From: Serripes groenlandicus
Lineage: Eukaryota; Mollusca; Bivalvia; Cardiida; Cardiidae
NCBI GenBank assembly: GCA_031761405.1
Contig: JASEVX010000001.1
Coordinates: forward strand, 47,911,102 to 47,975,101
DNA length: 64,000 nt
Direction: 5' to 3'
Made by a program: the position numbers and the translations under genes. Below the pieces are notes generated by a model. The model was not told the DNA's origin. It saw only the letters and a list, made by a program, of their open reading frames with translations, and made no database searches. This document shows positions 19,026 to 31,449 of the stretch, one piece after another (the stretch's first letter is position 1; each line of letters opens with the position of its first letter).

Positions 19026-20262
19026 ATAGTCACTGATTAGATGTGCAGGAGGTCCCCAGTTCGCCTGATCAAGCTTATATTATTTAAAAGTTTCTATCAA
19101 AAAGATTCAGTAGATCATTAGAAATCATTAGTTATTTCCACTGCCAAAGTGCCATATATGTATTACAAATACTCTTTCAATAGAAATCTATTGGTTGCAT
19201 TTCCTTTTCATCTAAAATCATAACTAATAAGGCTGAGCTTTATGTTTTTACAGATCTGGACAAATTTTACTTACTTCTTGAAATAAAAGATATTGATAAA
19301 TGATTCTAAGCTTTTTGGTTCCTCGAGAGACAGTCAAAAACATGACTGGAAAAGAAGGAAGTTGTGCCTACTATAGATACAAGAATCTGTTTTACATAAA
19401 CACATTTCTATTGTCACTAAGGAATACAGTAAAAGATATATAAGTGTTGATATATGTACATATCTTTATTGTTGCTAGCACACACAGATTTCTTGAACAT
19501 ATACATCTAGATCAATATGATTTATTGTTTACTACTGTATCAGAATTTAGAAAAGATCTTGGGGTCTTCTAATTGAACACATTTGTTGTAGAATTGCTCA
19601 CTTTTTTTGTTTTTTATTTTATAGAATAACTTTTATTTAATTATAAGACTTTCTTTGAAATACAATTACTTATTTGAAATCTGCATTTAGGTCTGTAATT
19701 TGTTATTTTACTAATGTCAATAGAATGCTATTCAGCATTTTGACGTATGACCAGCATATGAGATAAAAGTCATTTCATTGACAAATGGAATATCAATAAC
19801 AGACAATTTGTTTTTCAATTTATGCAAAAAACATTGAACCGCTGAATTAGTAAATGAAATTAAGCCTTTCCCAAATACAGACAACATTCGAAACCTTTGC
19901 AGCAGACAACTTTTGGAGAGAGGAAAAGATGTTGGAAAAATACTTCATTATAAGGAAGTTTTGTGCTACTCATCAGAAGAGCTCAAAGTAGGGAAAAAAA
20001 TGAATTAGATAAATTGTAACTTGTAATCTGTTACCTGATAATCGAATATCCAAATCAAAATCATCTAGAGGACAAATTTGAATTATACGCGTAATTCTAA
20101 AATGAGTAGAAATTATTTTGGACAAGGGAAACAATTTCTTATGATCGGAATCTGTTGCTGGGGTATCAAACATTGTCTCTCTTATGGAAAGAACCTATTA
20201 AGTTTTACTCTTCCTTTAAAATGGGACAGATTGCTTTTTCCAAAATGTTTATGGTGCTATAA
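19026..20262. other. Non-coding with a MITE end fragment
   Basis: At 19860-19925 a fragment TTAAGCCTTTCCCAAATAC with GCAGCAGACAAC is the left end of an old MITE. The rest is AT-rich with no exon-like ORF. Confidence 0.45.
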
Positions 20263-20432
20263 GTTTACCCTTTCCTACATGGAACAAGTTTGCATATCCT
20301 TGGCAAAAAAATATATAATAAAAGGAATTTAAAACATTTATGAAAAGGAGAAATAACGGATAATGAGCTGTTTCTCCTTTTGCACAAAATGTTTACAAAA
20401 GCTGTCTACATGTAGGAAAGGAATACAAAGAA
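20263..20432. mobile_element. TTAA MITE, old degraded copy
   Basis: TTTACCCTTTCCTACATGG at the left, a GAAATAACGGATAATGAGC-like centre, and CTACATGTAGGAAAGGAA at the right. Confidence 0.55.
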
Positions 20433-21118
20433 CATAGATGTATAACATATTTCTTCTCTTTTATCTTATTTTGCTATAGTAGATTAAGTCCTGTATTTTG
20501 ATTTATAATATTGGTTTTAAAACAATTTTTCTTTACTGAGACTTTTAGACTTCATATAACAAATGACTGTTGTTATTGAGTCTTTTGAAGGATTATTAAT
20601 ATCAGCCAGAAATACTATTTTAAGACACTTAGATAACATATCTTGCACATTTTGATTGTTTATTTATGCTAATAGTGCTATTTTTGCATTCAACTTTTTG
20701 CTTTACTATTATAGAGACACAAGAACTGTTCGTTTGACGTTTTTAGTCCAACTTACTCTTGTTTGGGAATCATAACATCCTAAAGCACTTTTCCAATGTA
20801 GAAGTTCCCTCCGTTTGCCTGATAATGGGTGAAGTATAAGATTATAGTATGATGCTGTAAGGACTGTGTTTTATATCAAATAGTTTGAAAACTAATAATG
20901 GAATAGAAATTATCAGTTCTGTAAGACTTGAGATTTAATATGCATGCCATAATCCAAATGATAAGTGTTTTTATATGTAGTCATTTTTATGAAGATAGAG
21001 AAAAAGGTTAAAACATATTATTGTTTATTGTTGAAATACTGCATTTAGATTATAACTTGTATCCTCAAGGATAAATGTAATTAAAACCTCAACTATTCTT
21101 TAATGTTCTCTGCGTTTC
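20433..21118. other. Non-coding, no gene seen
   Basis: AT-rich sequence without recognisable repeats or exons. Confidence 0.4.
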
Positions 21119-21346
21119 TTAACCCTTTCCTTCATATAGATGCTTTCTGACGCCTCTCCAGGAGACGGCTTTTTGAAAACATAGTGACAAAAGAAGAAAT
21201 TGCACAAAACGTGCAATTTCTCCTTTTGCCACAATGTTTTCCACTTTTTGTCACAGGTTATCCATTCAATTAGAGATTTTCTATGTTTTGACAACATACG
21301 TTCAAAGTCGTCTGCTGCAGAATTGTCCTATGAGGGAAAGGGTTAA
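21119..21346. mobile_element. TTAA foldback MITE, full-length young-type copy
   Basis: TTAA on both sides, CCCTTTCCTTCATATAG at the left and TATGAGGGAAAGGGTTAA at the right, centre GAAATTGCACAAAACGTGC. Confidence 0.88.
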
Positions 21347-21559
21347 AGACATGATTGTTCTACACAACATGGTACTCTGATCTTGGTCTGTACTTTTACT
21401 AACAATTGTTAAACTGATAAAAAAAAACAATTAATGACCTATTTAATCTTCAATTTACGAGATTTTAATTTTATGAATTTAGAAGATTAAGGTATAACAT
21501 ATAACAAATCACCAATAGAGAACTTTGAAAATAACTACATGTACTACTCAAGATAGGAA

Positions 21560-22980
21560 ACTCTCTAGATATGAAGGTATAATTACTGAAAAAAGGTTGA
21601 AAACATTGTGGCAAAAGGAGAAATTGCTTATTTTTAGCAATTTCTTATTTTGTCAATGGTTTCAAAAGTCGTAAGTACCATATATTTGACAGTCACCATT
21701 CTGCTTCATACTTTTAGATAGTATCTTTTTTATGTGAAACGTGTCGTTGAAATTTGGTATTTTAAAATATCAAATTAAATTCTATCACAAAAAATGTTAA
21801 AAATAAAAAGTTTAGTAAATGAATATTTATTACAATAGAAACCATTGGCTGAATCATGCTTTTATTTTATTCACCAGAAAGGCAGCTGTACCTTCACATT
21901 AACAATTTAATTTATATAAATATATAAAAAAAAATTGTATGTTATATAAGACACTCACCATTCCCAGATTTTCCCATAAATCTCATTCCAAATCCCACTC
22001 CACTCCACCCAACCTCAGCCCAATATTAGACTTGCCCAACGGGTTTAAATCATTCCCTGATACAGATGACTTAACATAACATTGGTGGAAAAGAAGAATT
22101 TGCTCAAATAAGCAATATCTCCCTTTTCCCACTATGTTTTCAATTTTACATTCAAATTTCAAGAAGTTTAATATTTTTGCCCTCGGCTGTTTTCAAAACA
22201 GATAATTCTAAAATATCGTATCAGGTTAGGGATTAACCCATCACCATATATCATTGTATTCGTCCATAAATAAAATGATCAATGCAAAACTGATGTAATT
22301 ATATATTGTAACAAGAAGTAGTTACAACTGTTTTGCATATAGCCCATTAAATTTGAGTTAATTATAGGTATCCAATTTTGAAATAGAGTTACTAAGCATT
22401 AATTTCTTATGTTGGTAGGGTAAAGACACACATTAGACTTTTTACCTTTATCCCAAACTTGTAGCAGATAGATTCAAAAACTTCAACATCTCACCATGCA
22501 ATGAAAGTATGATTAATATCAAAATAAGTTAAAGACATGCTGGCAAAAGGTGAAAATGTTGTCAGATATCTTTTACTTTAGATGCATCAAAAAGCATCAA
22601 TAAACGGGAAATGTAAAAACCTTAACCCTTTCCCTCATATGGATATTCATCTTTGTTCAAAATGGCTTAGTTTTAAGAAAGATTTACAAAACCTTTTATG
22701 TATCTCTGATTAACACCAAGAATGCACGAATTTGTTAATATTACACATTACCCTTTCCCACATACCAAATATCTGCTGCAGATAACTTTGAAATCATTTG
22801 GAGAAAAATATGGGAAATCCCTTTAATTAAAAGTTTAGTTTTAGAATAAAGTTGAAAAAAATGTGGCAAATGAAGAAATTGCTTATTGAGTAATTTCTCC
22901 TTATGCCGCAAGGTTTTCAAAAGTCTTCTGCTGCAGAGGCTTCATAAAATGTCTGTGTGTGGGAAAGGGTTATAAACAAC
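21560..22980. repeat. Cluster of old or partial TTAA MITE copies
   Basis: Central hairpin fragment at about 21560-21675. A degraded full copy runs from 22045 to 22239 (TTTAAATCATTCCCTGATAC to GTTAGGGATTAA). Partial copies lie at about 22423-22610, a lone left end (TTAACCCTTTCCCTCATATG) at 22622, and an older copy at about 22748-22972 (ACCCTTTCCCACATACC to TGTGGGAAAGGGTTA). No genes between them. Confidence 0.6.
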
Positions 22981-23634
22981 TGTATCTCCATTGTAATTCA
23001 GTCAAAACCTGTGATAAAAGTTCTGTGTTCCTTCTTATGAAAATATTATGCTCTTTTTTTTTTCATGTTGAAGAGCTGTCCAGTTTATTATTGCTATCAA
23101 GAAACTCGAAAAATGTGTACAAGAATGCTGATAGTACCTATAATGTAGGGGCAAAATCATTTTGAAACAAGAAAGTAAATGGTATATTCTAGTCCAAGTT
23201 TTCTACCCAAAATAAGGATAACTTTAACTATTTAATGTATAAATATCTATTCAGTGTCTGCTATTGTACACAAAATATCTCCTTGAATATTAAGAACCAT
23301 ATTAGCGACCCTCTGTGAAAAACCAACCATAAGGCATTTACAGCCATTGTAGATCCAGATCAGCCAGTGCATCCATGCAGTCTGATCTGGCTCTGCTCTG
23401 TTCCTTTGTATGTATGTTCAATCAAATTACCATTTCTTGTTACTGCAAATTGCCCTTGCCTCTTTAAGCAGGAATATCTAAAGAATGTAATGTTATCAAA
23501 TGTACCTGTCCTGTTAATTAGTAAACAGTCTTTCAACACTTGTCTGTTAATTACATATCTCTATCTAAGTCAACCATAATTAACATAATATAATGGAGCA
23601 GTAATCCTTCCAAAACTGGCAACTATTGCTGTAT
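22981..23634. other. Non-coding with a dispersed repeat fragment
   Basis: At about 23345-23400 GTAGATCCAGATCAGCC followed by CAGTCTGATCTGG resembles the interior of the TIR element at 4750-4936. No exon seen. Confidence 0.45.
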
Positions 23635-23818
23635 TAACCTTTTCCCACATAAAATACATCTGAAACAGACACCTTTGGAAATATGTAGGTAATAAGATGA
23701 ATGAAAGTTTGATAACTGAAATGAATTGAAAATATTTTGCCAAGTCTCTTTGTGCCTTAAAATTTTCAATAGTGGTTTGCCGCTTTGCAAATATGTCTAT
23801 ATGTGGGAAAGGGTTGCA
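23635..23818. mobile_element. TTAA MITE, older degraded copy
   Basis: TTAACCTTTTCCCACATA at the left and ATATGTGGGAAAGGGTT at the right. The central palindrome is largely lost. Confidence 0.6.
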
Positions 23819-24060
23819 CAAATTAGTACACAGTACATTTTTTTTAAAGCTGCTGTTGTTAGTTGTGGTTTAATTTGGATACCATTGTAGAAAAATATTT
23901 AAAACGAAAAATGCTTTAGATTTACTGATTGTAAAAAATACTCATGATTTGTGCATTATGATGATAATAGTCAACCCAAATATATAGATACAATGTAGTA
24001 CATACTTGACACAAATCACCAGCTTATTTTGCCAACAGATAATTAATATGTGTTATTTTT

Positions 24061-24229
24061 TTAACCCTTTCCCGCATACAACAAATCTGTAATTACTGGA
24101 AAAAAGTTGAAAAACATCAGCAAAAGGAGAAATTGCTCATAATGAGCAATTTCTTCTTTTCCCATAGTATTTTCAAAAGTTGCCTGCTGCAGAGGTATCA
24201 GAAAGCATCTACATGTGGGAAAGGGTTAA
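24061..24229. mobile_element. TTAA foldback MITE, internally deleted copy
   Basis: TTAACCCTTTCCCGCATAC at the left and ATGTGGGAAAGGGTTAA at the right, with the intact centre GAAATTGCTCATAATGAGC. About 60 bp of the left arm is missing. Confidence 0.82.
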
Positions 24230-24319
24230 ACATAGATACACTAAATTTATAGGCTGTTTATCATCAGCATATTTCACTATTTCACTATTCCATCAAATAA
24301 CCCATTTATGAAAATGATC

Positions 24320-27300
24320 AACTGTTTACCCATCTGCAGCAGACAGCATGTAAAATTATCGTGCCCTGCAAAGTGAAATAAATTGCTTATATGGAGCAAT
24401 TGTTTACTTTTCACATAATGGTTGTAAATTCTGTCTGGACTTAAAACTAATAATTTCCCTTGTTTTTTTTTAGCAAAGAGCTTTGTTTGTTTGACCTTAG
24501 ATAGAAATGTAAACTGTTATAGGACTAGAAAGAGGAGAGGAAATAAGTCAATGTGTTACCAGAGATGCTTTAACACGAGTTAAACACCAGTTAAAATGTT
24601 ACACATTTTCACATATAATTCTTGCCTGCAAGGGACACTGTATTATGTTATAGGGCCCCTGTTGCCTGAAATCAAATTAATGAAAGCAATCTTTAAAAAA
24701 AAAAAGAGATATTCCATATTAAAAAAAAAAAAAAAATCTTGTGATTATCAGAAGTATTCTTAATAACAAGTCAATTGCCCAAAAATGTATGTCTGATACA
24801 TAGATAGAATTTTATGTTCTTAAAGAAATGTTTGGTAGATCAATAATTGTTTCCAAGGTAGTTTTGTTTCTCACCGGTAACACACTGTTATATTTTGTTT
24901 ATTATTTTATTATTGGAGATTGTATTTAGGAAAACTTCTTTATTGAGTACAACTCATTTTCAAAATTGCACTAGTTTATAATAATTTTGTGATACATCTT
25001 ATTCCAAGTTAACCACCATCAAAAAACATTTTGAAACTGATGGTCTTTTTTGTCTCAATGTGAAAGAAAATTATTTATTTGATACAACATAGGTAATAGG
25101 TGTATTATTTACTCTGTTCTAGATACAATCTTCAAAAGTGTGACATTCCCTCGAAAAAAAAAAAAAACCTATTCTCTGCCGTAATCAGAAAAAGAAGATC
25201 TTCAGCTTTATGGAAACATCTTAAAATAAGTCTTGTTAAGTTGACTTGATTAGAAGTTATTAAAGTTAAAACTTACAAATGAAACATTTTAAATGAAATT
25301 CCTATGGTCAAAATGCAAGATGCTAATAACTGTATTTCTCAATCGTTTTGAATGTTACAACAAAATTGAGCAATCTTGAAAACTCGTATCTCATAAAATA
25401 GTTACTTGACCAAACAGTTAAAAAGTTACTTTTCCCATGTTACGTTACTGAAAATGTCAATTATATTGTTAGAGAAGAGATTGGTTGATATAATTTGAGG
25501 AAATGTCACACTAATTATTTAAAGACTGGATAGCAATTCTTTATTGGGAAGTTGTACTTCTGTATACAAACACAAGGTCAGTCAGGGAATAGTATCTGAA
25601 CTAATCAGCCAGTCTGTCACACAAGCTTATTTTTGTTTACTGTTAAATGGCACCATACCACTGATCTCAAAACTTTTAAACTTATGTTTACATGTTTTAC
25701 AGTACAGTGCATCATAACAATGAAATACATTTTTCTACAGACTCACTTAGTTAAGAAGATAATTATGCTCTGCATTCATTTGAACTGGTGTGTGGGCTCA
25801 AATGCATGTGTACATCTGAGCCACCCAATAGTCATGCAAATATAATTCATACATAACAGAGCTGAATAATATGAAAAAAAAATGGCTACATGATGGTTAC
25901 ATGTTCCCTTTGATCTTGGTAGTTTAGGAAGTACCTATGTGTTGGGGCATTGTAATAGCTGATGGAATTAAGCATTAAATCAATATAGACAAGATAAGTC
26001 AAACTTTCAAAAATCACAATGATAGTGGATAAGGAAATGAATTCCCTGATTCTGCAGACATTTGGCATTCTAATGTAATATTAGCCTGTCCATGGGGAGA
26101 GGTACAAGTTGACTTTTGAGAACAGTGTAGATCCGGATCAGCCTATGCATCTGCATCATGAATCTAATCTTCATCGTTTAATTTTATCTACACAAGGTTC
26201 TAATAAGACCGAAGATGTACAGGTTAATCTTGACGTACACAGTTTAGAAATGCCAACTCGTCCCTTTTCACAAGTATGGCCTCATCTATACATGCTTTTT
26301 GAAAATATACTAGCGCTACACTAGAAAAAGAAATTTGATGACAAACAAAGTCATGTTACAGTATATATCCTAAGCCGTTTTGTTCAATTGGATATATATT
26401 TAGAAAAAAAAAGAAAAATTAAAATACGGAGGGGTGCAGATACGGGGGATAAGCATAATAGTCATTTGTTACAAGTTTAAGTTGGGATGAAGTGAAACAT
26501 ATATGTGCATAGTACTGGCATGTGTATGAATGCACATTAGGAAAGAGACTAAATCCCAATTTAAATAAACGGAATGGGACTTACAGAAGAAATAATGTGA
26601 TTTTTGAACCAATTGTGTTAATGTCTTAACAAACAAAAACGGTTTTCTTAACAATTGTTTATTAGAGCTGTAATGTTAGAATAGTGGTTTAATTACCTAG
26701 ATATTATTGAAGACTAAAGGCCGTAGATGAAGGGTCGAAATTACTTTCATAGTATCACCAGTTTTCCTCCGTTTTGAACACATTATCACAGTTGAAGATG
26801 ATGGGAACAAAATTGATGGAATAATTGACTCTTAATTAATGAACAAATGCCTATTTGTTTCATAAAGTAACTGAAGACCCATTTGACCTTTTGACTATAC
26901 TACTGGTTTCTAAGATTCAATGTATTTATTCAATTGTCAAGGATCTGAGCCAGATTTACCCGTCTGATTTATCTGCCCTTGACAAAAAATATTGTTTTTT
27001 GACCAATCAGATGCTGAAGGTTTAAAACCGATGTTGAAAAATAACTATTTGAAAACATTTTTTGGAAAGTAGAAGTTGCGCTTGTTTTTAGCGATATCTC
27101 TCTTTACCAGAATGTTTTCAAATGTTTGTCCAGGCAATTTGAATAAAACCTTGAACCTTGAAGTTCTGTTGTAAGTAACATGGGTGTATAGGACCTACTA
27201 GAGCCTACATTATAGCTTGTTTTGTATTTAGAAGGGAGCCGGGTCAAGTAAAAATTGTACAAATTACGTCAACAACTTCATGCAATGTAATTACAACCCA

Positions 27301-27397
27301 AAAATACTACAATATGTAGTTAGAGGTAACCCTGAAATGTCTCAGATTGGGATTCAATCTTTAGGGCCATGTAAAGTTGACTTTTAACTTGCCAGGA
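24320..27397. other. Long non-coding stretch, no gene seen
   Basis: Contains a MITE-like fragment at 24320-24450, homopolymer A tracts near 24690-24735 and 25155, and a dispersed repeat at about 26115-26180 (GTAGATCCGGATCAGCCT). Short ORFs here lack splice context and family motifs. Confidence 0.45.
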
Positions 27398-27569
27398 TTA
27401 ACCCTTACCTACATACATATGTAGCAGACGACTTTGAAAACTAATTGGCAAAAACTCCTGTAAATAATAGTTTAATAATTGAATATGGGCTGAAAACATT
27501 GTAGCAAAGGGAGAAATTGCTCATTATGAGCAATTTCTCCAAGTCCCTGTGCATATGGGAAAGGGTTAA
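27398..27569. mobile_element. TTAA foldback MITE, internally deleted copy
   Basis: TTAACCCTTACCTACATAC at the left and ATATGGGAAAGGGTTAA at the right; centre GAAATTGCTCATTATGAGC. Confidence 0.78.
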
Positions 27570-28681
27570 AAGAAGATTACCTCTGCTACTATACAAAGGA
27601 GATCCACTGAGTCTTAACAGTGAAGGCTTAGCTGAGTTTCTGTACCTGCACAAGCTAATTTAAGTCTTCATTGTGTGCTCACACATATTAAAGCAAATAT
27701 CTATAAGTGTTACCTGTTGTCAACATGTGGAAGTTAAGATGTTAAAGTTCAGTTTTTGCTTGACCCCTGCTTCAGTGTTTCCTGATGATGACCGTTGGTT
27801 TTTGTTAGAGTTAGGTTATATTTAATTGTTGGTATGTCATCAGAGAAAGATTTAAAAATAACCTACCTATGGTTTGTTATGTATAAAAGTAAAGAATTGG
27901 AGCTGTTATAACTGGCCTTGAGTTGTCCTTTCACTTCCTTCAAATATCTCTTTTTTCCCTAAACCCCCCAATGCAGATGCATTTTAATGCTTCTGCATCA
28001 GACAAATTCTGAAAATATGGTAGTAAAGGAACAATAGTTCATGATCAGTCGATTAAAGACTGTAACAAGCAGTGATATAACTTTAAACTGTTAAAAACAG
28101 TAAAGCACTATTTGCCTTCATATAAAGTTCTATAAAACTGGAAAATAGAAAAAACAAACACCATGTTGAAAGCAGAGTAAAACAATTCACTTTGATATAA
28201 CTACACTAGAGCTACACTAAGAGCATTTTACAGATCACATGATTGTGTTCTCTACGATTGATGCATAATAAGTGATGGAATAGTCGGACACAAATACGCA
28301 CAGGTGGATAACTCTAAATGCTAGAATTATAGTTCTTGGGCATTAGTTGCTCGTCACAAGCTATCTGCAAACCAGGTTTGAAGTTGATAGCTTGGACAAT
28401 AAATTAGAAAACAGCAGAACAAGAAACATTTTAAAAGAGAGATAACTGAAAAAATATAGGCACAATTGAGTTATGTGTTTTGTACAATGCATGTCTGCAG
28501 GCCACATGCTATCTACAAACTATGTTCGGAAATGATTCATTGTAAATAAATAGAGAAAATGGCTGAATTTAAAATTGAAAAAGGTAATATTATTCAAACA
28601 AAGGGGCCAAGATGGCCCTAAATCCATCACCTGAATGATAGTAAATTCTAAGACGACAACGATATATTCGTTCGGTACAAA

Positions 28682-29945
28682 ATGAGATGTGGCCCGCGCA
28701 TGCGCAATCAGTGGCAAAACCGTAATAGTGGATTGTTCAGACTGACAGTAGTCGCCTTTCAGCTTGGTGGGGCGTTGTATTCAGAAGATACAAACAGACA
28801 GAGCAAAAGGCATTTTGGTTGTACCTCTGTGGCCAACACAAATTTTTTTCCCAGTGCTGATGAGACTACTTGTCGACAGCCCATTGATACTACCAAAAAC
28901 AAGATCAATTCTGAAACTGGGTCAGTCAAGCCAGGAACATCCATTGGAAAAACAGTTAGTGATGATTGCATGCAAAGTATCCGGAGATCCTTTAGAGACA
29001 GAGGCCTTTCGCGGAACGCTACCAAAATTATCATGTCCTCATGGCGATCGTCCACAAAATGCGAATACAAAACGTATATATCGAGATGGTTTCTCTTCAG
29101 TGGTAGACGAAAGATTGATAACGTTTCAGTTTCTGTTAATGAGGTCATAGAGTTCTTAACAGAACAGTTTGAGCAGGGTCTAGGATATTCAGCTCTTAAT
29201 ACGGCTAGATCTGCACTTTCGTCATTGGGAATCGTTTTGGGTGGTTTTTCAGCTGGAAATCATCCTATGGTGATACGCTTCATAAAAGGCGTGTATAATT
29301 TGAGACCACCTATTAGTAGATACACTCATATATGGGATGTTGATAAAGTGCTAATATATCTAAGGAAACTATCCCCAGTAAGGAAAATAAGTCTCAAAGA
29401 TTTAACATTGAAGCTCACCATGTTGATGGCTCTTGTGAATACAGCGCGTTGCCAAACATTACACTTGTTATCTGTAAATAACTTGAAGAAGCTATCTTCA
29501 GAGTTCGTATTACAATTGGACAGTTTAGTTAAACAAAGTCGACCAGGTGTCAACACATCTTATTTCCATTTAAAATGTTATCCTCCAGATAGGAGATTAT
29601 GTGTTTATACAGTTCTAAAAGAATATCTACATAGGACAAATATGTTCAGGAAAGATACAGATTCCAAATTATTATTAAGTTACTGTCGACCACACAAAGC
29701 AGTGAGTAAAGATACAATAAGTCGATGGGTTAAAGTTGTTATGTGTAGAGCAGGAATTGACATTAATGTGTTCGGACCTCATTCAGTTCGTGCAGCATCT
29801 GCATCTAAAGCCAAGTTAATGGGCTGTGCCGGTGGCTGATATTATGAAAACGGCAGGATGGAGTAACAAGCAAACTTTTGCAAAATACTATGATAAAAAG
29901 ATTGTGACAGAAAACTTTGTTTCAGAAACTGTTTTGAAACTTTAG
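28682..29945 (+). pseudogene. Tyrosine recombinase of the DIRS-like element, one frameshift
   Basis: One frame runs from 28682 to the stop at 29837-29839; translation then resumes in the +1 frame and ends at TAG 29943-29945. The core-binding region is at residues ~100-170 (SWRSSTKCEYKTYISRW, then LGYSALNTARSALSSLG). The catalytic domain shows box I Arg256 (NTARCQTL) and box II His367-x-x-Arg370 (GPHSVRAASASKA). After a one-base shift at about 29825 come AGWSNKQTFAKYYDKK and the nucleophile Tyr candidates encoded at 29886-29891. This motif set is typical of DIRS/Ngaro recombinases. The first ~25 codons lie in the terminal repeat, so the true start is probably further in. The frameshift removes the catalytic Tyr unless it is an assembly error or is read through. 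Confidence 0.85.
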
Positions 29946-29995
29946 GTATGTTGGTACTTCTTATAACATATTTGACATGATACGCTTTAAAGTCT

Positions 29996-30119
29996 CATTT
30001 TGTACCGAACGAATATATCGTTGTCGTCTTAGAATTTAAAAATTAGCCGAGACTTACTTGTAAGTTGAAGGATGATTGTAATTCTACAAGTACAACGATT
30101 TGAGAGAGGAGACAAAATG
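29996..30119 (+). repeat. Internal complementary region of the DIRS-like element
   Basis: The junction GTCGTCTTAGAATTT followed by AAAAATTAGCCGAGAC is exactly what fusing the two element tips would give in reverse complement. The flanking arms pair with 28643-28684 and 30217-30286 respectively. Confidence 0.85.
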
Positions 30120-31449
30120 CCTCCCTCCCACCCAACTATTTATCATGTTTATTTCTTACTGGCATCATGCCAAATATGGACTGTGAAGACTGATTGCGCA
30201 TGCGTGGGCCACATCTCATTTTGTCTCCTCTCTCAAATCGTTGTACAATCATCCTTCAACTTACAGGTAAGTCTCGGCTAATTTTTAAATTAGTAGCATA
30301 TATTTAACTACAAATATCTGGGGAAATTTGATCAGGAGTGCAAATAAAACTGCAAGGAGTGGACATTGTTGAAGAAATAGTGAAATGGCTTATCAGTAAA
30401 GGCCATTTGTATCTTGAAATCTAACAAGATCTTTAATAAGAATGGAATTATAAAGTTTAGGCATTTTGCGCCTTTCCTGATGCCCTGTTTTTATACGAAA
30501 TCAATATGGCTTGAACAGTGTTTGTAGAGTCTGAGGGTCAATCAAGAACATTTCTAACAAATTATCATGGAATCGGACAAGCAGATTATGGAGGAAAAGG
30601 AAGTTTGGGTATTTTTCTCACTTTCTGATGCTGCGGCAACCAAAATTCTACACAGAATGTAAATCTTTGAACAATTTTGAAAGATGGAACACTACTGTGA
30701 AGTTTAGTTGAATTTGGTCTAGTGGAATGGTAGGAGTTGTCATTTGAAGCTAAAAGTTCAATTAACCCCTTTTATGATGACGCCGGGTTTTTATGATTTT
30801 GTAACCAATCAATACGGATTGAACAAATTAAACAAATTAAGTAGAGGATCTCTAAAGAAAGATTCCTATTCAATTTTCTTAAAATCAGACAAACTTTAAA
30901 AAAAATAGAATTTTCAAATTTTGTCAATTTGCCCCTTTTCTGACAATTTGCCCCCTTTCTGATGCCGCAGCAACCAAAGTTCTCAATGGAATTTAAATCT
31001 TTGAAGAATTTTGAAAGAGGGCCACTAAAGGAACATTCCTGTGGAGTTTGGTTGAAATTGGTCCTGTGATTAAGGAGGAGATGATGTTTAAAACTAAAAG
31101 TTTGGACATTTTGCCCCCTTTCTGATGCCGCAGCAGCCAAATTTCTCAATGGAATTTAAATCTTTGAATAAATTTTTTGAAAGAGGGCCACTAAAGGAAC
31201 ATTCCTGTGGAGTTTGGTTGAAATTGGTCCTGTGATTAAGGAGAAGAGGATGTTTAAAACTAAAAGTTAACGACGGACAGAAAGTGATCAGAATAGATCA
31301 CCTTGAGCCTTCGTCTCGGGCGATCTAAAAATAACCAGACTGGATCTTTTTTTTCCGTTGTAGTGTTCCATTCACCTGACAAGGTATAAATGTTGTCAGT
31401 TTGAAGTGAATATGCCATACAAAATTCTAATTAACATAGAGTGATGTTA

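Larger units (their letters stand above)
28643..30290 (+). mobile_element. DIRS-like tyrosine-recombinase element, RT-less
   Basis: Left end 28643-28684 (block a) is followed by block b at 28685-28712. Near the right end, 29996-30037 is the reverse complement of block a. It is joined directly to 30038-30119, which is the reverse complement of the right tip 30217-30286. The reverse complement of block b lies at 30189-30216. An internal complementary region built from both tips is the DIRS-1 hallmark, used to template the circular intermediate (family knowledge). AAATT is shared at the left tip and the right tip. The gag, reverse transcriptase, RNase H and methyltransferase ORFs of full DIRS elements are absent. 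Flanking repeat R supplies an empty site at about 34128. Confidence 0.85.
28190..31330 (+). repeat. Old repeat R, copy 1, interrupted by the recombinase element
   Basis: Left part about 28190-28642 and right part 30291-31330 are homologous to 33730-34640. Shared landmarks are TGTTGAAAGCAGAGT, GGGGCCAAGATGG, AACTGCAAGGAGTGG and CCCCTTTTATGATG. The right half contains ~170-bp repeats with AAAGAGGGCCACTAAAGGAA and TTTGGTTGAAATTGGTCCTG, ending in GACGGACAGAAAGTGATCAG. The element at 28643-30290 is inserted within it. Confidence 0.7.

Noticed and set aside
28764..29150. Overlapping ORFs on both strands of the recombinase gene
   Set aside because: Shadows of the recombinase frame, which alone has catalytic motifs.
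28682..29945. Crypton rather than DIRS assignment
   Set aside because: Cryptons lack terminal inverted repeats and internal complementary regions. Here both are present, so DIRS-like is preferred.
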